DNA of 64,000 nt, taken from NCBI GenBank assembly GCA_039619475.1, contig CM077116.1, forward strand, positions 172,761,863 to 172,825,862, written 5' to 3'. This document shows positions 58,755-64,000 of this stretch, piece after piece (position 1 is the stretch's first letter; each line of letters starts with the position of its first letter). The notes below the pieces were generated by a model, which worked only from the letters and a program-made list of their open reading frames with translations, did no database searches and was not told the origin of the DNA. This stretch comes from Icerya purchasi (taxonomy: Eukaryota > Arthropoda > Insecta > Hemiptera > Monophlebidae). Position numbers and translations under genes: made by a program.

Positions 58755-59842
58755 ATTAAAATAAATTTACTGGATGGTCAATATGCACTAAATAATTTAA
58801 ATTAATTGTTTTTTACGTTTGTCTTTTAACTAAACTTTATGATATTTCAATTGAAACATTAACAATATCAAATTAAATATTTATAACTTAAACTAATTAA
58901 CAAATTTTTAGTAATATTTCGAAATAAATTATGTATTACATTTGATATTATATTAATATATTCTATTAAATTAAATATGCACTAAATAATTAAAATTAAT
59001 TGTTTTTTACATTTGTCTTTTAACTAAACTTATTCATGTCTCAATTGAAACATTAAAATATCAAATTAAATAATTTAATATATTCTAAAATTTTTATTAA
59101 AATATATTAAATGCAATAACATTATCATTTTATCATTTTAAAATTAAAATAAATTAAAATAAATTTAAAATTAAAATAAATTTATAACCTTTGATCAGAA
59201 AATTCCTATATCGATATCGGCCAAAAAATTTGTTAACCTACGTCACACGCAGTGGCATTTTCTCTATAATAAAGCACATCCTAATAAAGCACATCCGCTG
59301 AAAATCTATTGATTATTTTTAGGCTTGATGAATAATATGTTTTTACTTTAATGCCGGTTGGCATATTTACAATCCATACATAAATCTATCTACAGGGCTA
59401 AAAGCATTTCGTTAGTGCTAGACTGGAATCGGCATACTCCCGTGTGTCATTCATTTGCGATGCGACACGATAGCACCACTTTTTCTGTTTCTTTCCATAC
59501 GCGCGCCAACTGTTGAAATATTAATTTTATTCTTCTGATTTTTACTTTTTTCTTATAAATTAGTATATTATCGACAAATAAAAATTCTAAAAATGCAACC
59601 ATTGCAATTCTGCAGTTACCTAATGCAATTATTGCAGAATATACTGGAATACTTTGTGCAATAGTTTAAATAATGTCATTGTAATATAATGTCGAAAGTA
59701 TATAGGATTATATAATTTAATGGTTATACATATAAAAGTTCATCATTTATCAATAAAAACATTTATTATGAATTTATTGTAGTTTTAAAAAAAAATAAAA
59801 AATTTGTGTAATACCGAAGCAATTGTAAAATAACGGTTACAA
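58755..59842. other. AT-rich DNA with a duplicated segment
   Basis: Segments 58781-58884 and 58975-59077 are direct repeats (about 90% alike, starting ATATGCACTAAATAATT), offset 194 bp. A short duplication ATAAAGCACATCC occurs at 59270-59297. No coding sequence recognised. Confidence 0.6.
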
Positions 59843-59850
59843 CTTACAAT

Positions 59851-60634
59851 CAGTGGTGTATTGGTTAGGCACCCCCCCGGAAATTTTGGAGAGATTTAAC
59901 ATCAGGGCCCGCCCAAAAGTACTGAAAAACGAGCAACTGCCCAGAGCGGTACAGTTTGAGGGGCGGAATCATATTTATTATAATGTAAAAAAATTGTTTT
60001 TTAAAATGATACGCTTATACTGGTTTATAAGCGAAATACTTTGCCTTTTTTATTCATGTTCAATTATATTTTATTTATAAAATAACCGTGTCGTTTATTG
60101 TGTTCTTTTTTTTTTTTTTTATCGCTTTTTAGCAAGGATAAAAATAGTTATATGTGAAATATTGTTTTTACTTTTTTCATAATAAATAACAAAGAAATAA
60201 GAATTTTATTTTTCACACAGAGACAATTCTCACTTTCTCGCTAGAGCAATAAACTTGAAATTCAGGCAGACTACTGGAAAGATTTTTGCTAATCATATTT
60301 GTTTCATTTTTCATGCCATCAACTTTTTAATTCGCATGTGTGTGCATAGAAAAAATATTTACGGATTTTTGGAAGTTAGTATATACAATTCAATTTATAT
60401 AAAGTAGATTTTTAATGCAAAAATAAAAAAAAAAAAAACGAAAATCAGACGTAATTTAGATTTGTTAGTTCTTGCAGTTTATCATATGGCTGGTTATTAG
60501 AGTATCCTAAAAAAAGCGATACTAGATTTTAAAAAACGTAATAATTGTCTTTTAATATTTTTGTTGTTTCTTCGTTCAATTTTTTTTTTGATTTTTTAAA
60601 CCCTTCCCAAAAAAGTGGTTCAGATACGCCACTG
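59851..60634. mobile_element. hAT-type non-autonomous element, 784 bp
   Basis: The ends CAGTGGTGTATTGGTT and CAGTGGCGTATCTGAACC (reverse complement of the right end) match the common hAT terminus CAGTGGCGTA. Flanks CTTACAAT and ATTACAAT match at 7 of 8 positions. A frame at 59853-60080 is not recognisable as transposase. Confidence 0.8.
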
Positions 60635-60642
60635 ATTACAAT

Positions 60643-61499
60643 CTAAAATTATATTAATAAGTTAAAATACTATTAGGTAAGTGATATAATAATTTTTTAT
60701 TATTTTTTGGTGTGCTAGTGTTTTTCACAAAATTAATAACATTTCCTCATTTCCACTCCATTTACTTTACTTAAAGATATACCGGTGCTAACAGAAAATT
60801 TTATTTCTTATTTTAATGTGTATTAATATACTATAATTAGCGCAGTTATAACTATTGAAAATATTAAACTAACGATAAGTTCATAATTACTTTAAGAAAA
60901 TTAAGTATTTTATAATTATGGTGACTGATTACCTTTATTTTAATGAAAATTATAAAATACTGATTATTTGCTATGCAATAAAAAATTCGTTTTATATGTA
61001 TAATTTGGATTGTTTTAATTTTGATTTATATAAAAGTTTGCTAATTATAAACAAAGGTTTATTATTTATTAGTGTTTCTTTGATAACATTTAAACAAAAA
61101 AATCGTATGAAACATCAAATAATTCTTAGGAAACACAAAATGAAACAAAGGCTTAAATTTGAATATAGAAGCTTATATACAAAAACAATAATTAGACAAA
61201 TGTAAAAAGGTTAAAGAAACGTTGATGGAGGAGAGGTCTAAAGAACTAAAGTATCTGCATTGGAAAAATGATAATTAAATTTAGAATGAATGCATTATTT
61301 ATACAAAATTTTCAGTGACAAAGACTGAATCTCTTTGAAGATAGATGAATTAATAAAATAGGTAGAACAATTTTAAAATCACAAGTTAAGTAGATCATTA
61401 AATAAGAAATGGAAAAATACCAGGACCCGATATTATATATGTATATCGAGATAATCAAGCAGATTAATGAGGAAAACAGATTTCTTCATTGCATAAAAC
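60643..61499. other. AT-rich spacer
   Basis: Contains a 95-codon AT-driven frame at 60918-61205 with no domain. Nothing else recognised. Confidence 0.5.
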
Positions 61500-61507
61500 G
61501 AAACTAT

Positions 61508-61805
61508 CAAGGGCGTCGCCAGCCGATGAGCCAGGAGGGGGCAAGATGATAGAAAGAAGATATGAGTTATAGGAAAAATAAAATTTATAAGTTGTAAAGG
61601 CTTAATATTTTATTATGAAAGAATAAAATCTAAATTAAAACATAATTTTCGTGGGTTTCTGGCAAATTGTTCTACTACTTTATTATAAAAGTCTTCCAAA
61701 CTGTCCATGATTACGCGCCTATGAATACTCATTATGACCAGTTGATTAAAAAGTTTCAAGGCTCCAGGGGGCAGCTGCCCCTGCCCCCCGCTGACGACGC
61801 CTATG
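61508..61805. mobile_element. hAT-type miniature element A (GGCGTCG family)
   Basis: The ends CAAGGGCGTCGCCAG and CATAGGCGTCGTCAG (reverse complement of the right end) are flanked by a perfect 8-bp duplication GAAACTAT at 61500-61507 and 61806-61813. 298 bp, G/C-run-rich next to both ends, non-coding. Sister copy in opposite orientation at 62908-63170. Confidence 0.9.
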
Positions 61806-61813
61806 GAAACTAT

Positions 61814-62355
61814 TACTATCCTTTTCCCAATATAAAATAATGTAAATATAATCTGTCTAAGCATCTTTAGGACTCTGGAGCTTTAAGCCATATTTCGCTG
61901 ACTTAAATGATAGGTATATTTTGAAATGGCAGTAACTACAAAATGCTACGAAATTTCGTCTTCGGTTATATTTAAACCTAAAGAAAATAAAGTAATTTGA
62001 GATAGGGATGTGTAAGGTAACGAAGAACGTAACTAGAAACTAGTTCCAGCTCTATAATCGTTCGTCCCATTCTAGTCGGCAACATTTTTGCGTCACTTTG
62101 TTACTTTTGTCACCTTCCTGTTACAGAAAGAGAAGAACCACTGTAACTAATAGAACTAACTGTAACTATGTAACTAGTATTGGAACCAAATGAACGAAAA
62201 GAACGATTAACTACAAAATATTAACAGACGCCAATCAGAGGGAATTGCAGTGCAGATGATACCTTTTATCTTTATCACTCATACAGCTGGTATGTATTAC
62301 TCACATTGCTTGCTCTGTTATTGGCCACAGTTCATTAGCTTATTAAAAGGCGATA
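61814..62355. other. Spacer with repeated GTAACTA motifs
   Basis: 62003-62200 starts TAGGGATGTG and has many GTAACTA/TAGTTAC-type motifs on both strands. It resembles a hAT end, but no matching right terminus or duplication was found. Confidence 0.4.
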
Positions 62356-62363
62356 CATACATA

Positions 62364-62791
62364 CAAGGCCGTGTCCACGGGGGGGGGGGGGGTAACCTAA
62401 CCATGAGAATTGAAATAGTCATTATAAATACACAAAAATCTGAAAAAAATCACAAATTTAAAATAAATATTGATGCTTTTTTAGGATGTTCTTACCTACT
62501 TTTAAAAGAAAAAAGAAAAAAATATGCTCCATATTTTTATGTACTTCATTAATATGTTATGCAAAATTTGTTATTACTAGTATAATTAATAACGTATGTA
62601 ATTTTTATTAATGTTTATATACAGAGTAATTTATTTATGTGAATTATTAATATATAAATCAAAATTATGGAAATTATTAATAGTACGAATATTAGTGAAA
62701 AATGTATTGTTATTTATAAAATAAATATGCAAAGAAAATTTTCACCCCCCCTCCCCCCACAACTCTTTCCAAAATTCTGGGTACGGGCCTG
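62364..62791. mobile_element. hAT-type miniature element with G/C-run ends
   Basis: The ends CAAGGCCGTGTCCACGGGG and CAGGCCCGTACCCAGAAT (reverse complement of the right end) are flanked by a perfect 8-bp duplication CATACATA at 62356-62363 and 62792-62799. Contains a G14 run on the left and C-runs on the right, so the ends can pair. Non-coding, 428 bp. Confidence 0.88.
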
Positions 62792-62907
62792 CATACATAA
62801 TACAATCAGATGATGAATAAATCGACAATACTATTCTGCTGTAACTGGCTGGGAACGAAGTTCTTCAATTACAAATTTAGCTACAATAACTCAATAGTGT
62901 ATGTGTT

Positions 62908-63170
62908 CATGGGCGTCGTCAGTGGGGGGAGGCAGCTACCCACCCCTGGAGCTTTGAAACTTTTTAATCAACTGGCCATGATGAGTATTCATAGGCGCGT
63001 AATCATAGACAATTTGCCAGAAACACACAAAAATTATATTTTAATTAAGATTTTATTCTTGTTTAATAAAATATTAATCCTTTACAACTTATAAATTTTA
63101 TTTTTCCTATAACTCATTTCCTCTTTCTATCATCTCCCACCCCCCGGATCATTGGCTGACGACACCCTTG
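62908..63170. mobile_element. hAT-type miniature element B (GGCGTCG family)
   Basis: The ends CATGGGCGTCGTCAG and CAAGGGTGTCGTCAG (reverse complement of the right end) are flanked by a perfect 8-bp duplication TATGTGTT at 62900-62907 and 63171-63178. 263 bp. Interior is the inverse of element A, with a shorter middle. Confidence 0.9.
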
Positions 63171-63376
63171 TATGTGTTTATATCTATAGTGATTAAACTG
63201 TCTTGTATGTGTGCATTATTATCAGCTGAAACAACGTTATTTATGTTCCAGTTAAATCTGCATATAAGCAGAGCACCTTACTCTTTATATATTGTGCAGT
63301 GTGTTGATGAGGATTGCGCATAGTTTACTGTGATGATAACGAGTGCCGCAACAAGTAACAACACTGCAGTTTTACA

Positions 63377-63923
63377 CAGGGCTTGAAAGCCAGCCGAAAG
63401 CCAAAAGCTAAAAGCTGAAAGCCAATCATTTTTAGATTTCATAAGCTTAATCCAAAAGCCATATTTAAATTTCCATAAGCTAAAAGCATAAAGCTTAAGC
63501 TATATTCAAAATTTAAACAGTTGAAAGCCGAAAGCTTAAGCTGTATTTCTAAAAAAGCTAAATTAAGCTTTATATTCGGCTTAAGCTTTTTTTTAAATTT
63601 CCTGATTTTGCATTTTTGACATAATTATTCGCGTAAGAAATTGTTTTTAGAAACTTTTATTTTTGTGCGTAAAAAAAAAAGTTGAAGTTTCAATAGTAAA
63701 GCTAAATAGTTTGATGCATAGTAATTAGTAAATGATTTTAATTAGCTTCCATTGAAATTCATTTTGTAAGCCGAAAGCTGAAAGCTTAAGCCGTATTTTA
63801 AATTTAGACAGCCAAAAGCCGAAAGCCTAAGCCATATTTCAAATTCAAACAGCTAAAAGCCGAAAGCTTAAACTGTATTTTTCAAGGACATAAGCCGTAT
63901 TATTATTCAGCTTTCAAGCCTTG
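63377..63923. mobile_element. hAT-type element built of GCCGAAAGCTTAAGC repeats
   Basis: The ends CAGGGCTTGAAAGC and CAAGGCTTGAAAGC (reverse complement of the right end) are flanked by a perfect 8-bp duplication GTTTTACA at 63369-63376 and 63924-63931. Both halves contain many short GAAAGC/AAGCTTAAGC motifs in tandem, clustered at 63390-63600 and 63770-63900 around an AT-rich centre. 547 bp, non-coding. Confidence 0.88.
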
Positions 63924-64000
63924 GTTTTACACTATCATTCCAAATCCATTACTTCATTTTATAATATTTGGATGTCTGTTTGTTACATTCCACTATTTTA

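Noticed and set aside
62003..62240. Further hAT element starting TAGGGATG
   Set aside because: No matching right end or 8-bp duplication found.
1..64000. CRISPR array, prokaryotic operon or defence system
   Set aside because: No spaced repeats of that type, no operons; gene structure is eukaryotic throughout.

Overview
This is an intron-rich, strongly AT-rich stretch of animal nuclear DNA, most likely from an insect. The evidence is two spliced conserved animal genes with very large introns, a BEL/Pao retrotransposon, a mariner, many hAT-type miniature elements, and tRNA-derived SINEs. The order of insect cannot be fixed from the sequence. Most long open frames here are chance frames or transposon remains. 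The real genes are split into short exons that were found by splice signals and protein similarity.

Layout: 0.4-27.4 kb (+) carries the 3' part of CWF19L1 (CwfJ/Drn1 family, linked to spliceosome disassembly and lariat processing). Eight coding exons join in frame; the 5' exons lie off the window. Its introns hold SINEs (2.4, 8.0, 20.0 and 27.0 kb), inverted-repeat elements (2.8, 3.7, 16.6 and 22.0 kb), a rearranged element with Helentron-like helicase and endonuclease remnants (11.85-13.1 kb), a hAT miniature element nested in a SINE (20.3 kb), and a LINE fragment (25.0 kb). COX20 (cytochrome c oxidase assembly) lies tail-to-tail with CWF19L1 on the minus strand at 27.8-28.3 kb, with its first exon unresolved. 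From 28.5 to 33.2 kb no gene is recognised. An intact mariner with complete terminal repeats lies at 33.21-34.53 kb.

36.48-52.50 kb holds two related units of 8.4 and 7.6 kb, abutting head to tail. Each is bounded by inverted repeats of about 60 bp and has almost no coding capacity. Variant bases near the two ends match within a unit but differ between units, which points to two independently mobile copies of an unclassified large DNA element. This is the best candidate here for something undescribed. 52.57-58.75 kb is a complete, apparently very young BEL/Pao retrotransposon on the minus strand: no base difference was noticed between its 331-bp LTRs, it has a 5-bp target duplication, and its 1721-codon Gag-Pol frame is open.

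59.8-64.0 kb is a cluster of five hAT-type non-autonomous elements, four with perfect 8-bp target duplications and one with 7 of 8. The two cellular genes are the only host genes recognised. The rest is mobile DNA, its relics, and AT-rich sequence in which nothing was recognised.
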